From Paramecium sonneborni (Eukaryota > Ciliophora > Oligohymenophorea > Peniculida > Parameciidae), in contig CAJJDN010000105.1 in NCBI GenBank assembly GCA_905182985.1, positions 320,417 through 384,416 of the forward strand: a stretch of DNA of 64,000 bases. The letters run 5' to 3'. Below, one piece after another: positions 63,208 through 64,000 of this stretch. The notes under the pieces are model-generated. The model had not been told where the DNA came from. It saw only the letters and a program-made list of their open reading frames with translations, and searched no databases. Within the stretch, counting starts at the first letter, position 1. The number at the start of each line of letters is the position of its first letter. A program made the translations under genes and the position numbers.

Positions 63208-64000
63208 TCATTCGTTTTTATATTATTAATATTTGTAATATTCCAAGAATATACTTCCTCTCTATTTGAATAAGGGTTTCAAATCCTTTCCTTGATGATT
63301 TAAAAACTCTCCTTGGTATAAAAAAGCATTAAATGCCTAAAATTGAGGAATCTTAGAGATTATGAAAATTGTAAAACTCGTATTGTCTAAATAAGTTAAA
63401 ATAATGGTACTTTCGAAAAAAGTGTTATTAGCAAATAGTGAAGTGTTTAATTAAGTTAAAATATCTTTGGCACTCTTATCAGGCTTAACATCCCATAAAC
63501 GAACAGATTTATCATTGCTAGCAGATGCTAAAGTATTTCCATCGGGGGAGAAACAGATTGAGTTTACACCTCTATCATGACCATTTAATTTATTTTTTTA
63601 TTATCCTGTCTTAACATTCCATAAACGAATAGATTTATCACCACTACCAGATGCTAGAGTATTTCCATCGGGGGAGAAACAGATTGAGTTTACACATCCA
63701 TTATGACCATTTAATTTATTTTTTTATTATCCTGTCTTAACATCCCAGATACAAATGGAATGATTCCTACTACCAGATGCTAAAGTGTTTCCATCGGGGG
63801 AGAAACAGATTGAGTTTACACATCCATTATGACCATTTAATTTATTTTTTTAATATCCTGTCTTAACATCCCATAAACAAATAGAGTTATCATCACTACC
63901 AGATGCCAGAGTATATCCATCAGGAGAGAAACAGACAGAGTTTACCTCAGCATCATGACCATTTAAAATGTGTTATTATCCTGTCTTAAAATTCCAAAAG
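63208..64000 (-). CDS. WD40-repeat protein, 5' part outside the window
   Basis: Minus frame open from the window edge to TGA 63208-63210. Four WD40 blades are seen with near-identical sequence: [20 protein letters not shown] then [20 protein letters not shown], and variants ending LWDVK or IWDVK. The GH and WD dipeptides and DGxTLASGS loops are intact. The blade nearest the C-terminus is followed by a tail of about 85 residues ([32 protein letters not shown]) that I recall as a common ending of Paramecium WD40 proteins. Beta-propellers of this type serve as binding platforms; the N-terminal domain that would define the role lies outside the window. Confidence 0.88.
63475..63985 (-). repeat. 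Tandem 126-bp WD40 repeat units
   Basis: The phrase CATCGGGGGAGAAACAG (reading +) recurs at 63538, 63664 and 63790, exactly 126 bp apart, and again with small changes at 63916. Each period encodes one 42-residue WD40 blade. Several differences between units are single bases, which implies recent duplication or gene conversion. Confidence 0.9.

Noticed and set aside
1..64000. Internal eliminated sequences of a germline (micronuclear) genome as cause of broken frames
   Set aside because: Most large genes are continuous without TA-bounded inserts, and the frame breaks are point stops or one-base shifts, so a somatic-type assembly with pseudogenes fits better.
1..64000. tRNA, rRNA, CRISPR arrays, telomeric repeats
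   Set aside because: No GC-richer cloverleaf-like segment, no spaced direct repeats and no G/C-rich telomere-type repeat was seen by eye; a covariance search was not possible.

Overview
The window reads as nuclear DNA of a ciliate, most likely Paramecium or a close oligohymenophorean. TAA and TAG are used throughout as sense codons (read as glutamine), and TGA ends nearly every gene. Introns are tiny (about 19-38 nt, mostly 22-30), start with GT(A) and end with AG. Restoring them gives uninterrupted frames: for eight spliced genes that I measured, coding length after intron removal is an exact multiple of three. The sequence is very AT-rich. Three single N characters (37, 13539, 35138) each join duplicated sequence, so the window is a scaffold with unmerged contig overlaps.

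Layout. 0.1-11.8 kb is a compact block of ordinary genes: a METTL13/EEF1AKMT4-like methyltransferase (-), an ankyrin protein (-), a single-pass membrane protein (+), a tubulin tyrosine ligase-like enzyme (+), a Lys/Gln-rich protein of unknown role (+), a coiled-coil protein (-) and an AGC-family kinase (-). 11.8-14.8 kb is intergenic, inflated by a 1.13-kb overlap artefact. 14.8-24.4 kb is one giant + strand gene with a polycystin-1-like layout: Cys-rich repeats, a long ectodomain, a GPS-like site and a multi-pass C-terminus. It converges on a ULK-like kinase (-) that lacks the catalytic Asp.

27-36 kb is a decayed zone. It holds a small unknown gene, a WD-repeat gene with two internal TGA codons, a truncated copy of a repeat gene found at 55-57 kb, a frameshifted vWFA-domain gene, and a gene interrupted by another overlap artefact. 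37.6-40.3 kb carries an intact intronless VIT/vWFA protein. 42.2-51.4 kb is a second giant surface protein (-): signal peptide, laminin-G-like region, Cys-rich repeats, beta-helix-like region and multi-pass C-terminus.

52-60 kb holds small or unknown genes plus a MORN_2/YwqK-like repeat gene (-) built of about twelve units, each carrying introns at the same two places. 60-63 kb has a decayed Cys-rich gene and a relic of the RNA polymerase II subunit RPB2. The window ends inside a WD40 gene (-) with near-identical 126-bp repeats.

No operon, RNA gene, CRISPR array or intact transposon was seen. The most unusual items are the repeat-phased intron architecture at 54.7-57.6 kb, the WD gene with internal TGAs, the RPB2 relic, the pseudokinase and the artefactual duplications.
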